A stretch of DNA of 41,721 bases from an uncultured Collinsella sp. (GTDB lineage Bacteria > Actinomycetota > Coriobacteriia > Coriobacteriales > Coriobacteriaceae), in contig CABVAY010000018.1 in NCBI GenBank assembly GCA_902496455.1, positions 1 through 41,721 of the forward strand. The letters are read 5' to 3'. Below, one piece after another: positions 34,045 through 41,721 of the stretch (position 1 is the first letter of the stretch; every line of letters begins with the position of its first letter). Position numbers and translations under genes: made by a program. Below the pieces are notes generated by a model that saw only the letters and a list, made by a program, of their open reading frames with translations, was not told where the DNA came from and searched no databases.

Positions 34045-34125
34045 TCCCTTGGGGACGAAGGAAAACGGATCATTTCTCTCCGTCGTGATGTCGATGATCC
34101 GTTTTCCTCCGTCCCCTTTGGATCA
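34042..34125. repeat. Large inverted repeat with GGGGACG arms, bidirectional terminator candidate
   Basis: TGATCC (34042-34047) pairs with GGATCA (34120-34125). GGGGACG-A-AGGAAAACGGATCAT pairs with ATGATCCGTTTTCCT-C-CGTCCCC (one mismatch). The centre is a 20-base loop. The repeat overlaps the MATE stop codon and ends one base before the stop of the minus-strand gene. The arms share GGGGACG with the repeat at 13719-13774. Confidence 0.8.
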
Positions 34126-34126
34126 A

Positions 34127-34612
34127 TTAGTATTCGATGCCTTGACGGGCTAGGAGGCCTTCGTCGAAGTAGTGTTTTACGGGGCGCATTTCGGTGACTA
34201 GGTCCGCAAGGTCGGCCAGTGGCAGCAGGCCTCGGCCGGTGAGCACGAGCTCCGTGGTGGCGGGCTTTATCGCGATCAACGCTTCGACATCTTCGCGCGT
34301 TACAAAGCCCCGTCGCATGGCTTCTCCCAGCTCGTCCAAGATCAGCACGTCGACCTGGCTAATCTGCTCGCGTGCAAGTTCCATGATCTGTGCGGCGCAA
34401 GCCTCGGGTGCGTCGCGATCGGCCTGTACAATGCGCAGCCCCAGGCGCGGCGCGGCATCGTGTTCGGCGCAGTGCAGCTTCTTGGCAAACTGCAGCATGA
34501 GTACGTCGAGCCCATAACCCGTGGCGCGCATCGCCAGTCCCAGCGCAGCCGTGGTTTTACCCTTGCCGTCGCCCGTATAGATTTGAACCTTGCCGACTTC
34601 GAGTGATGCCAT
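34127..34612 (-). CDS. cobO: cob(I)yrinic acid a,c-diamide adenosyltransferase
   Basis: Adds the adenosyl ligand to corrinoids to give coenzyme B12 forms (CobO/CobA/BtuR family). The 161 residues start with the P-loop IYTGDGKGKTTAALGLAMRA (residues 14-21 are GDGKGKTT), have VDVLILDELGEAMRRGFV and the closing RPVKHYFDEGLLARQGIEY, all typical. AAAGGA precedes the ATG. No other cobalamin genes are in the window, so it may serve salvage. It is divergent from ftsH. Confidence 0.93.
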   Translation of the reverse strand: MASLEVGKVQIYTGDGKGKTTAALGLAMRATGYGLDVLMLQFAKKLHCAEHDAAPRLGLRIVQADRDAPEACAAQIMELAREQISQVDVLILDELGEAMRRGFVTREDVEALIAIKPATTELVLTGRGLLPLADLADLVTEMRPVKHYFDEGLLARQGIEY

Positions 34613-34704
34613 CTCTGTCCTTTCGTGCCCGGCGTCGGTTTATCGCCGTCCGGGTTGGGTATTCTAGATAGCATTATCAACCCCAGTAGATGGAGTTCAA
34701 GCAG

Positions 34705-36597
34705 ATGGAGATGGATGACAACAAACGTAGACGGAATATGATCCTCTACGTGCTCATCGCCTTCGTCGTCTACCTCGTGCTCTCGACCGTTCTGTTCCCT
34801 AACATCGGTCACACGCAGCAGATTACGAAGACCGATTACTCGACGTTTGTCAAAGCGCTCGATAAGAAGAGTGTCGACAAGGTCGAGTACAACACGGACG
34901 ATTACTCGATTTATTACACCAAGAAGGGCGAGGACGAGAACATCGCCTATAAGACGACCGGTGTGCCGAATGACGCGGGCTTTACCGATCGCGTGCTTGA
35001 ATCTGGCGCCTCGCTTGAGTCGGTCGTTCCCGACAAGAACTCGGGTCTGATGACCTACTACCTGCTCACCCTCATTCTTCCCATGGCGATTTTCTTCCTC
35101 ATCGGCTGGTGGCTCAACCGCCGTATGAAGAAGGCTATGGGCGATGACGGTCCGTCGATGAACTTTGGCGGCGGTGGTTTTGGCGGCGGTGGACTGGGCA
35201 AGTCCGGCGCGCGTGTGATCGCCTCCAAAGATGTGGGCGTGACCTTTAAGGATGTCGCTGGCCAGGAAGAGGCCAAGGAATCCCTCAAGGAGGTCGTCGA
35301 CTTTCTGGAGAAGCCGCAGCGCTACGAGGAAATCGGCGCCAAGCTGCCGCGCGGTGCTCTTCTTGTCGGCCCTCCGGGTACCGGTAAAACCCTGCTCGCC
35401 AAGGCTGTGGCCGGCGAGGCGGGCGTGCCGTTCTTTAGCATTTCGGGTTCTGAGTTCGTCGAGATGTTCGTCGGCCGTGGCGCCGCCAAGGTTCGCGATC
35501 TGTTTAAGCAGGCCAAGGAAAAGGCCCCGTGCATCGTCTTTATCGACGAGATCGATACCATCGGCAAAAAGCGTGACGGCGGCGGCTTTAGCGGCAACGA
35601 CGAGCGCGAGCAGACGCTCAACCAGCTGCTGACCGAGATGGACGGCTTCGATAACCACAAGGGTATTGTCGTTCTTGCTGCTACCAACCGCCCCGACAGC
35701 CTTGACCCTGCTCTGCTGCGCCCCGGCCGCTTTGACCGCCGCATTCCCGTTGAACTGCCCGATCTGACCGGCCGCAAGAACATCCTCGAGCTGCACGCCA
35801 AGAGCGTGAAGACCCAGCCGCCGATCGACCTGACCGCGATTGCCCGCGCCACGCCCGGTGCTTCGGGCGCCGACCTGGCCAACATCATCAACGAGGGGGC
35901 CCTGCGTGCCGTTCGCGAGGGTCGCAAGCGCGCCACGCAGGACGACTTTGAGGAGTCGGTGGAGGTCGTCATCGCAGGACAGCAGCGTAAGTCCACGGTG
36001 CTGTCCGACCACGAGAAGCAGGTCGTTTCCTACCACGAGATCGGCCATGCCATCGTCGCTGCCCGCCAAAAGGGCTCCGCGCCGGTTACCAAGATCACCA
36101 TCGTGCCGCGCACGAGCGGTGCTCTTGGCTATACCATGCAGGTCGAGGAGGACGAGCGCTTCCTGACCACGCGCCAGGAGGTGCTGGACAAGCTCGCCGT
36201 CTACTGCGGCGGACGTGCCGCCGAGGAGCTCATTTTTGGTGAGATGACGACCGGCGCAGCCAACGATATCGAGCAAGCAACCAAGCTCGCCCGTAACATG
36301 GTGACGCGCTTTGGTATGTCCGACGAGTTTGGCATGATGGCGCTCGGTACCGTGCAGAACGCGTATCTCAATCAGGACACGTCGCTTACCTGCGCCCCTG
36401 GTACGGCCGAGCGTGTGGACGCGATTGTCGCTAAGCTGATCGAGGACGCGCACGATCGCGCCCTGCAGATCCTCAAGGAGAACAAGTTCAAGCTCCATGA
36501 GCTGGCTCGTTATCTGTACAAGAAGGAGACCATCACGGGTGAGGAGTTCATGAACCTCCTCACGCGCGAGAATCCGCTTATGCCCAAGCAACAGTAA
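34705..36597 (+). CDS. ftsH: ATP-dependent zinc metalloprotease FtsH
   Basis: Membrane-anchored AAA+ protease that degrades misfolded and regulatory proteins. The product has an N-terminal membrane span (residues about 8-28), a small extracytoplasmic domain, and a second span (about 114-135, LLTLILPMAIFFLIGWW). A Gly/Phe-rich hinge leads to the AAA domain: Walker A GPPGTGKT at 222-229, Walker B IVFIDEID, and SRH TNRPDSLDPALLRPGRFDR. The protease site is HEIGH at 444-448 (usually HEAGH), with the third zinc ligand in TTGAANDIEQAT. ATG 34705 has GGAG 9 bases upstream. The ATG at 34690 is an alternative adding five residues, but it has no ribosome binding site. A perfect terminator follows. Confidence 0.95.
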   Translation: MEMDDNKRRRNMILYVLIAFVVYLVLSTVLFPNIGHTQQITKTDYSTFVKALDKKSVDKVEYNTDDYSIYYTKKGEDENIAYKTTGVPNDAGFTDRVLESGASLESVVPDKNSGLMTYYLLTLILPMAIFFLIGWWLNRRMKKAMGDDGPSMNFGGGGFGGGGLGKSGARVIASKDVGVTFKDVAGQEEAKESLKEVVDFLEKPQRYEEIGAKLPRGALLVGPPGTGKTLLAKAVAGEAGVPFFSISGSEFVEMFVGRGAAKVRDLFKQAKEKAPCIVFIDEIDTIGKKRDGGGFSGNDEREQTLNQLLTEMDGFDNHKGIVVLAATNRPDSLDPALLRPGRFDRRIPVELPDLTGRKNILELHAKSVKTQPPIDLTAIARATPGASGADLANIINEGALRAVREGRKRATQDDFEESVEVVIAGQQRKSTVLSDHEKQVVSYHEIGHAIVAARQKGSAPVTKITIVPRTSGALGYTMQVEEDERFLTTRQEVLDKLAVYCGGRAAEELIFGEMTTGAANDIEQATKLARNMVTRFGMSDEFGMMALGTVQNAYLNQDTSLTCAPGTAERVDAIVAKLIEDAHDRALQILKENKFKLHELARYLYKKETITGEEFMNLLTRENPLMPKQQ

Positions 36598-36623
36598 AGC
36601 CGCAGTCGAGCCAGTAAACGCCG

Positions 36624-36661
36624 ACGCCCCATTTGAGCAGCTTTCTCAAATGGGGCGTTTT
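36624..36661 (+). terminator. Rho-independent terminator of ftsH
   Basis: A perfect 14-bp stem (36624-36637 with 36645-36658) with a 7-base loop runs into TTTT. It ends 17 bases before the DUF523 start, so that gene's transcript either reads through or starts in the hairpin region. Confidence 0.92.
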
Positions 36662-36678
36662 GCTTGAGAGGGATGAAA

Positions 36679-37134
36679 ATGAAGATCGTGGTGAGCGCCT
36701 GCTTGATGGGCGAGAGCTGCAAGTATAGCGGGCTCGACAACTATCATCGCGAGTTGGTCGAGGCCTGCGAGCGTACAGGGACTGAGGTCCTCTTGGTGTG
36801 CCCCGAGGTCTTTGGCGGCCTGCCCACGCCGCGCAAGCCGTCCGAGATTGTGAATGGCGAGGTCCGTACCTGCGAGGGTACCTCAGTCGATCGCGAGTTT
36901 CGTCTAGGCGCTCAACGTGCGCTCGATATGTGCGAGCAAGCGGGCGGCCCGTCCGAGATTACTGCGTGCGTCTTGCAGGATCGCAGTCCGTCGTGTGGCG
37001 TGGGCCATATCTACGACGGATCCTTCAGCGGCACGCTCACAACGGGTAACGGTGTCTTCGTTGACCTGCTCCTGCGCCACGGCTACCGCGTGATCCCGGC
37101 AAGCGAATTCGACTCGAGCATGTTACAGCAATAA
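36679..37134 (+). CDS. DUF523 family protein
   Basis: A 151-residue protein of the DUF523 family, whose function is not established. Conserved cysteine-containing segments are VSACLMGESCKYSG at the N-terminus, LVCPEVFGGLPTPRKPSEI, and LQDRSPSCGVGHIYDG. They suggest a metal or thiol site. ATG 36679 is chosen because it gives the family's usual MKIVVSACL start and has GAGAGGG upstream. Earlier in-frame codons at 36664 (TTG) and 36673 (ATG) fit the ribosome binding site less well. No promoter is visible between it and the ftsH terminator. Confidence 0.9.
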   Translation: MKIVVSACLMGESCKYSGLDNYHRELVEACERTGTEVLLVCPEVFGGLPTPRKPSEIVNGEVRTCEGTSVDREFRLGAQRALDMCEQAGGPSEITACVLQDRSPSCGVGHIYDGSFSGTLTTGNGVFVDLLLRHGYRVIPASEFDSSMLQQ

Positions 37135-37136
37135 AA

Positions 37137-37174
37137 AACCGCCACAAAGGTACTGTCCCCTTTGTGGCGGTTTT
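37137..37174. terminator. Bidirectional terminator between DUF523 and the alcohol dehydrogenase gene
   Basis: A perfect 14-bp stem (AACCGCCACAAAGG with CCTTTGTGGCGGTT) encloses TACTGTCC. It is preceded by an A-run and followed by TTTT, so it works in both directions between these convergent genes. The loop and arm contain GTCCCC, resembling the other GGGGAC palindromes in the window. Confidence 0.9.
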
Positions 37175-37180
37175 GGTCGG

Positions 37181-38269
37181 TTAGGCCAGGATAGAGTGGC
37201 CGTAGGCGTTGGCGGCCTTGATGGCGGCGGCGAACTTCTCGTCGGTGAAGGGCTCCGGGTTGCCTTGCTTCCACTCGTTGGTGGCGTGCGCGTACCCGCA
37301 CAGGGCCGGGATATCGGACTCGGAAAGCCCGACCTGCTCAAGCGTCACGGGCAGCCCCATCTGCTTGTTAAAGGCAGCATAGCGCTCAAGGTTCTCGGTG
37401 TCGCCCGTATAGGCAAACAGCACGAGCACGCCCAGGCTCACGACCTCGCCGTGCAGGTAAGTGCCCTCACGCGGAATACTGCAGGTGGCGTTGTAGAACG
37501 CGTGCGCCACGCTCGAGTTGTAGTAGTAATCGTTCTGGTTGGTCAGGTTGGAGACGTAGCCCGTGTTGACCACGATGTCGAGCGCGATCTGCTTGACGGC
37601 CTCGCTCGACAGGTTCTGGCGCACGTCCTCAAGACCCTGGACGCCATAGGTAAACAGTGGCTCGGAACAGGTGTGGGCGAGCGCCAGGCCAAGACCGGCG
37701 GTGTGCTCCAGGTTGCCGGCGCTCGTGGCGTACTCGACCTCGGGCTGTTTGGACAGGGCATCGCCCACGCCGGCCCAGAAGTACTCTGCCGGTGCCTTGG
37801 CGATGATCTTGGGGTTGATGAAGATGTGCGCCGGTCGGTTGGGGTACGAATAGCCCTCGAGCGAGCCATCGTCGTTGTACACGACGGCAATGGCGGTCGC
37901 AGCGGAGCAGTTGGAGCAAATCGTCGGCACTGTAAAGACGATCTTCTTGAGCTCGATGGCTGCGGTCTTCACGGTGTCGAGCGCCTTGCCGCCGCCGCAA
38001 GCAATGAGCACGTCGGCTTCCTGGCAGGCGGGGGAGTTTACGACCTTGGCGATATTGGCGCGCGTACTGTTGGTGCCGTAGACGCGCGTCTCCAGAATCT
38101 CGACGTCGGTACCCGCTAGCGCAGCTTCGATACCGGGAAGTGCTGCGGCCAGTGCCCGCTTGCCACCGAAGATCGCGACCTTGGTCGCTCCGTACTCCGC
38201 CAGTGCGGTGGGCAGCTCGTCAAAGCAATCCTCGCCAACGGTGTAGTCGCTCATTCCAATCGTGCGCAT
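37181..38269 (-). CDS. iron-containing alcohol dehydrogenase family protein (glycerol dehydrogenase-like)
   Basis: A 362-residue group III metal-dependent dehydrogenase. It has the NAD-binding glycine motif CGGGKALDTVK (from residue 91) and the segment TVPTICSNCSAATAIAV. The three metal ligands of the family are Asp170 (GVGDALSK), His256 (SSVAHAFYN) and His273 (YLHGEVVSLG). These fit glycerol dehydrogenase GldA and the related HcxA/YbdH hydroxycarboxylate dehydrogenases. Which substrate is used cannot be decided here. AGAAGG lies 5-6 bases before the ATG. It is a single-gene unit, convergent with DUF523 and divergent from the ileS leader. Confidence 0.88.
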   Translation of the reverse strand: MRTIGMSDYTVGEDCFDELPTALAEYGATKVAIFGGKRALAAALPGIEAALAGTDVEILETRVYGTNSTRANIAKVVNSPACQEADVLIACGGGKALDTVKTAAIELKKIVFTVPTICSNCSAATAIAVVYNDDGSLEGYSYPNRPAHIFINPKIIAKAPAEYFWAGVGDALSKQPEVEYATSAGNLEHTAGLGLALAHTCSEPLFTYGVQGLEDVRQNLSSEAVKQIALDIVVNTGYVSNLTNQNDYYYNSSVAHAFYNATCSIPREGTYLHGEVVSLGVLVLFAYTGDTENLERYAAFNKQMGLPVTLEQVGLSESDIPALCGYAHATNEWKQGNPEPFTDEKFAAAIKAANAYGHSILA

Positions 38270-38390
38270 AGCAACCTTCTTTCGTTCGATAAAGTGCTTT
38301 CAGGTATTTTGCTCCAAGAGAAGGTCCACAGCCGCGAGAAATTTCGAACGTATAAAACCAGTGTTGAGGGTTTTTCGTCGGCGTGGAACG

Positions 38391-38399
38391 TGCTAGCAT
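38391..38399 (+). promoter_or_regulatory. Candidate extended -10 promoter of ileS
   Basis: TGC followed by TAGCAT (38394-38399) lies just before the T-box leader. The -35 region is weak. Transcription would start near 38406. The 486-base gap between the dehydrogenase gene and ileS contains this promoter, the T-box leader, and the 5' region of the minus-strand gene (38270-38390), in which I see no convincing promoter. Confidence 0.45.
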
Positions 38400-38410
38400 A
38401 CTCCGCATAA

Positions 38411-38712
38411 GCGTTGATGGGGACGAGTAGTCGGCCGTCCGCATGCCACAGAGAGCGGGGAGCGCTGAGAACCCGTGCATGCGACCGATGAAAATCACCC
38501 CGGAGCTGCGATCCCAACGGACGTGCCGCGCAGGTTCGTCTTAGTAGACATCGCCGAGATGGCCGTCGATACAGGCCAGCCGAGTAACGGATGCGAGCGC
38601 GCGAATACGCGGGCGAGGGCATCTAAGCTGGGTGGTTAAGCGAAGAGCTTTTACGGGCAGACTGTCTGTTTTATGGCGCTTCGTCCCAGCTTGTAGGGAC
38701 GGGCGCTTTTTT
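38411..38712 (+). promoter_or_regulatory. T-box riboswitch of ileS (tRNA-Ile sensing)
   Basis: Leader RNA that senses uncharged tRNA-Ile. Visible elements are the AGTA S-turn motif in GGACGAGTAG (38421-38430), the distal Stem I motif AGAGAG (38460-38465), and the specifier region GATGAAAATCACC with the Ile codon ATC at 38494-38496. The T-box is AAGCTGGG-TGGT-TAAGCG, near 38627-38643. TGGT is complementary to the 3' end ACCA of tRNA-Ile. AAGCTGGG pairs exactly with CCCAGCTT (38685-38692) and AAGCG with CGCTT to form the antiterminator. The competing terminator is 38676-38712. The mechanism (transcription attenuation) is inferred from these mutually exclusive stems. The start coordinate is approximate. 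Confidence 0.87.
38676..38712 (+). terminator. T-box-controlled intrinsic terminator of ileS
   Basis: GGCGCTTCGTCCC pairs with GGGACGGGCGC (one bulged T, one wobble) around an AGCTTGTA loop, followed by TTTTTT. Its 5' arm is shared with the antiterminator. Confidence 0.88.
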
Positions 38713-38755
38713 GGTGCCCAGAGGGCGTGCGCGCCCACGACATGAAAGGGGTACC

Positions 38756-41557
38756 GTGGCAAACGAGTACAAGCAGACGATGAATCTGCCCAAAACCGGA
38801 TTTCCCATGCGTGCCGGTCTTTCCAAGTCCGAGCCCAAGCGACTCAAGGACTGGCAGGACAACAAGGTCTACGAGCAAGTTCTAAAGAAGAACGAGGGGC
38901 ATAAGAAGTTCGTGCTGCACGACGGCCCTCCGTACGCCAACGGCCCGATCCACATCGGCCATGCCATGAACAAGATCTCCAAGGACATGATCAACCGCTA
39001 CTGGATGATGCAGGGCTATGAGGTTCCCTATGTCCCCGGTTGGGACTGCCACGGTCAGCCGATTGAGCACAAGGTCGAGGAGAAGCTCGGCACCGAGAAG
39101 TTCAACCAGACCTCCACGGCTAAGATCCGCGAGCTTTGCAATAAGTTCGCTGTCGAGAACATCGAGCTGCAGAAGGCCGGCTTCCGTCGCCTGGGCGTGC
39201 TCGGCGATTGGGACAACCCGTATCTGACCCTCTATCACCAGCATGACGCCGCCGACATCGAGGTCTTCAAGGCTATGTTCGACAAGGGCATGATCTATCG
39301 CGGCCACAAGCCCGTCCACTGGTGTAAGCACTGCCACACCGCACTCGCCGAGGCCGAGATTGAGTACTCTGACGAGACGAGCCCCTCCATTTTCGTGCGC
39401 TTCGAGATGACTTCCAAGCCCGCCGGCCTCGAGAACTTCGACGGCCCGGTCGACTTTATCATCTGGACGACCACGCCGTGGACCATCCCCTCCGACCAGG
39501 CCGTTTCCCTTAAGCCCGGCGCCGCCTATGTCGCCGTTGAGCACGAGGGTCGTGCCGAGGTCATGCTCGAGGACCTGGCTCCCAAGTGCTGCGAGGAGTT
39601 TGGCTGGGAGTACACCCCGGTTATGGTCGACGGCAAGCCCTACGTGGTTCCTGCCGAGACCTTCCACCACATCCACTACAAGCAGCCGATCTTCGACGGT
39701 GTCGAGGGCGTGGCGCTGCTGGCCGATTACGTCGGTGTCGATGACGGTACCGGTATCGTCCACAACTCGCCCGGCCACGGCGTCGACGACTACTTTGCCT
39801 GCCTCAAGGAGGGCATCACCGACATTTGCATGCCGGTCGATGACGACGGCAAGTTCTACACCGGTGAGGAGTTCGGCACCGGTGGCCCCTTCAGCGGTAT
39901 GGATACTGATGAGGCCAACCCGCACATCATCGAGTTCCTGCGCGAGCGCGGCACCCTGGTCCTCGAGAAGAAGATCACGCACAGCTATCCGCACTGCTGG
40001 CGCTGCAAGCACCCGGTGCTCTTCCGTGCTACCGACCAGTGGTTTGTCTCGATGGACAAGACCGGTTTGCGCGAGCAGGCTGGCAAGGAGGTCCGCGAGA
40101 ACGTCAAGTGGTATCCGGCCCACGCGGCCAACCGCATCGGCGCCATGGTCGAGCAGCGTCCCGACTGGTGCATCAGCCGTCAGCGCAACTGGGGCGTGCC
40201 TATCCCGAGCTACACCTGCGCCGACTGCGGCGAGAAGGTCATGAACGACGCCACGCTCGACGCCGTCATCAAGCTCTTCCACGAGAAGGGCTCCGATGCC
40301 TGGTTCACCGACGCTCCCGAGAGCTACCTGGGCGAGGCCTGCGTCTGCCCCAAGTGCGGCGGCCATCACCTCAAGGCCGATAAGGACATCCTCGACGTGT
40401 GGTGGGATTCCGGCGTCTCCTGGAAGGCCGTCTGCGAGTACCGTCCCGAGCTGGAGTATCCGGCGGATGTGTACCTCGAGGGTTCCGACCAGCACCGTGG
40501 CTGGTTCCAGAGCTCGCTGCTCACCTCGGTGGGAGCCAACGGCCACGCTCCGTACAAGGCGGTCGTCTCGCAGGGCTTCACCCTTGATGGCCAGGGCCGC
40601 AAGATGTCCAAGTCGCTCGGCAACGTCATCGACCCCAACAAGGTCTGCGACGAGATGGGCGCTGACATCATCCGTCTGTGGGTTGCCTCCGTCGATACCA
40701 GCTCCGACGTGTCCATCGACCACGAGATCCTTGCTCGTACGTCCGATGCCTACCGTCGTTTCCGCAACACGCTGCGCTTCCTGCTCTCCGAGCTCGAGGG
40801 TCAGTTTGAGCCCGAGACCGACGGCGTCGCCTTTGCCGACCTGCTGCCGCTCGACAAGCTCATGGTTGCCCGCCTGTCCCAGGTCCAGGCCGAGGTCGAC
40901 GATGCTTACGCCAGCTACGAGTTCCCGCGCGCCTACCGTGCGCTCTACGACTTCGTGGTCACCGAGCTCTCCAACGTGTACCTCGACGCCCTGAAGGACC
41001 GTCTGTACTGCGAGAAGCCCGGCTCGCTCGAGCGTCGCAGCGCCCAGACCGTGCTGGCCGAGCTCTTCTCGATGCTCATGCGCGACCTGCAGCCGATCCT
41101 TTCCTACACGGTCGACGAGGCCATGGCCTATGCGCCCGCCGGCTGCGTCGATCACCAGAAGTACGCAGCGCTGCTCGATTGGTACAAGTCGCCCATCACG
41201 GTCGACGAGGCCAATGAGTTCGAGGGCGTGCTCGAGGCTTCCCTCGAGCTTCGTAGCGCCGTGACCAAGGCCCTTGAGGATGCCCGCTCCGCCGGCACCT
41301 TCACCAAGAGCCAGCAGGTCCGCGTCAAGGCGGTCGTTCCCGCCGAGATGTATGCGCTGCTGACCGGCGACAAGGCCGTCGACCTGGCCGAGTTCTACAT
41401 CGTCTCCGATGTTGAGCTGACCCAAGGTGAGGAGCTTTCCGTTGCCATTGGGGCTGCCGAGGGCGAGTGCTGCGACCGTTGCTGGAACTACCGCACCTCC
41501 GTCGGCGAGTACAACGGCCACGCGCATATCTGTAAGCGCTGCGCCGACGCCCTTTAG
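38756..41557 (+). CDS. ileS: isoleucyl-tRNA synthetase
   Basis: Charges tRNA-Ile and edits misactivated valine. The 933 residues contain the HIGH motif in PYANGPIHIGHAMNK, the CP1 editing domain (TTTPWTIPSDQA, and the GTGIVHNSPGHGVDDY region with its conserved Asp), and the KMSKS loop in GQGRKMSKSLGNVIDPNK. The anticodon-binding helices follow, and the C-terminal zinc motif is CDRCWNYR...HICKRCADAL. This is the bacterial eubacterial-type enzyme. GTG 38756 is chosen, with AAAGGGG 4-5 bases upstream. Earlier in-frame codons lie in the leader. It is controlled by the T-box described above. Confidence 0.97.
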   Translation: MANEYKQTMNLPKTGFPMRAGLSKSEPKRLKDWQDNKVYEQVLKKNEGHKKFVLHDGPPYANGPIHIGHAMNKISKDMINRYWMMQGYEVPYVPGWDCHGQPIEHKVEEKLGTEKFNQTSTAKIRELCNKFAVENIELQKAGFRRLGVLGDWDNPYLTLYHQHDAADIEVFKAMFDKGMIYRGHKPVHWCKHCHTALAEAEIEYSDETSPSIFVRFEMTSKPAGLENFDGPVDFIIWTTTPWTIPSDQAVSLKPGAAYVAVEHEGRAEVMLEDLAPKCCEEFGWEYTPVMVDGKPYVVPAETFHHIHYKQPIFDGVEGVALLADYVGVDDGTGIVHNSPGHGVDDYFACLKEGITDICMPVDDDGKFYTGEEFGTGGPFSGMDTDEANPHIIEFLRERGTLVLEKKITHSYPHCWRCKHPVLFRATDQWFVSMDKTGLREQAGKEVRENVKWYPAHAANRIGAMVEQRPDWCISRQRNWGVPIPSYTCADCGEKVMNDATLDAVIKLFHEKGSDAWFTDAPESYLGEACVCPKCGGHHLKADKDILDVWWDSGVSWKAVCEYRPELEYPADVYLEGSDQHRGWFQSSLLTSVGANGHAPYKAVVSQGFTLDGQGRKMSKSLGNVIDPNKVCDEMGADIIRLWVASVDTSSDVSIDHEILARTSDAYRRFRNTLRFLLSELEGQFEPETDGVAFADLLPLDKLMVARLSQVQAEVDDAYASYEFPRAYRALYDFVVTELSNVYLDALKDRLYCEKPGSLERRSAQTVLAELFSMLMRDLQPILSYTVDEAMAYAPAGCVDHQKYAALLDWYKSPITVDEANEFEGVLEASLELRSAVTKALEDARSAGTFTKSQQVRVKAVVPAEMYALLTGDKAVDLAEFYIVSDVELTQGEELSVAIGAAEGECCDRCWNYRTSVGEYNGHAHICKRCADAL

Positions 41558-41585
41558 GTTCCGCCGTTCTACCGAACGGCGGACC
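41557..41585 (+). repeat. Hairpin directly after ileS
   Basis: GGT-CCGCCGTTC pairs with GAACGGCGGACC (one bulged T) around TACC, starting at the last base of the ileS stop. No T-run follows, so it may protect the 3' end or be part of a two-hairpin terminator with 41633-41669. Confidence 0.65.
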
Positions 41586-41632
41586 TGCCGACGCTGCGCG
41601 GGCCGCATTTGGACAATCTGACGTTCAATTTC

Positions 41633-41669
41633 AAGGGCGCGACCGAAAGGTCAGCGCCCTTTCATTTTA
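41633..41669 (+). terminator. Terminator of ileS
   Basis: AAGGGCGC-GACC pairs with GGTC-A-GCGCCCTT around a GAAA tetraloop, with one bulged A. A T-rich TTCATTTTA follows. Confidence 0.85.
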
Positions 41670-41721
41670 CGGGCTTTAGCCTGTGCGGGGCGCGCAGCGC
41701 GCCGCATCAGAAACCACCCGC

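Noticed and set aside
34042..34125. Inverted repeat as the end of an insertion sequence
   Set aside because: No transposase frame lies between or beside the arms and no target duplication is visible. A REP-like palindrome or terminator is a better fit.
34342..36591. Long minus-strand frame opposite ftsH
   Set aside because: A shadow of ftsH that also overlaps the real cobO gene on the same strand in another frame. No recognisable domain.
38882..41608. Long minus-strand frame opposite ileS
   Set aside because: A shadow created by codon bias of ileS. No motif and no start signal.

Overview
The window is a compact, GC-rich (about 60% or more by eye) stretch of bacterial chromosome, almost all conserved housekeeping genes. 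The gene order is actinobacterial: rimP-nusA-infB-rbfA-nrnA-truB-ribF-dnaG-sigA, then coaD, a SepIVA/DivIVA-like gene, DUF177, rpmF, plsX, acpP, rnc, smc, ftsY and ffh. Clostridial-type ThyA and DHFR, a T-box in front of ileS, and GGGGAC-type palindromes suggest the class Coriobacteriia, most likely Collinsella. The genus is inferred from gene content and style; no 16S rRNA gene is present.

Layout. 1-1965: 3' part of leuS and its terminator. 2052-12210: a translation/replication operon (rimP to dnaG) with overlapping or closely spaced genes, behind a strong promoter and a leader hairpin that looks like an attenuator. 12283-13713: the principal sigma factor, with its own terminator. 13719-14077: a palindromic repeat and two identical tRNA-Asn genes with promoter and terminator. 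14236-19600: asp23-like, fakA-like, recG, rsmD, coaD. 19669-22438: SepIVA-like, DUF177, rpmF, plsX, acpP. Hairpins in front of plsX and acpP divide this group. 22442-29117: rnc, smc, ftsY, ffh. 29235-29999 (minus): a DUF134-NifX fusion with a His/Cys-rich tail. 30166-31542: thyA and dfrA. 31652-34044: an rRNA/tRNA methyltransferase and a MATE transporter. 34127-34612 (minus): corrinoid adenosyltransferase. 34705-37134: ftsH and DUF523. 37181-38269 (minus): iron-type alcohol dehydrogenase. 38391-41669: T-box-controlled ileS with its terminator.

How the genes work together. RimP, RbfA, IF2, TruB, RNase III, RsmD, L32 and DUF177 belong to ribosome and RNA maturation. NusA and the sigma factor serve transcription. 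FtsY and Ffh form the SRP targeting pathway. PlsX, ACP, the FakA-like kinase and CoaD belong to lipid and coenzyme A supply. SMC, RecG and DnaG maintain the chromosome.

No CRISPR array, prophage, complete insertion sequence or obvious defence system is visible. The least ordinary locus is the DUF134-NifX gene. One reading frame carries an HTH domain, a cofactor-binding domain and a metal-binding tail. A near-ideal internal ribosome binding site could yield the second half as a separate protein. Two near-identical palindromes bracket its promoter. Other points of interest are a cysteine/histidine zinc-site-like tail on NusA with no ylxR following, a perfect 22-bp palindrome before acpP, and an Asp-to-Asn change beside the phosphopantetheine serine of ACP.
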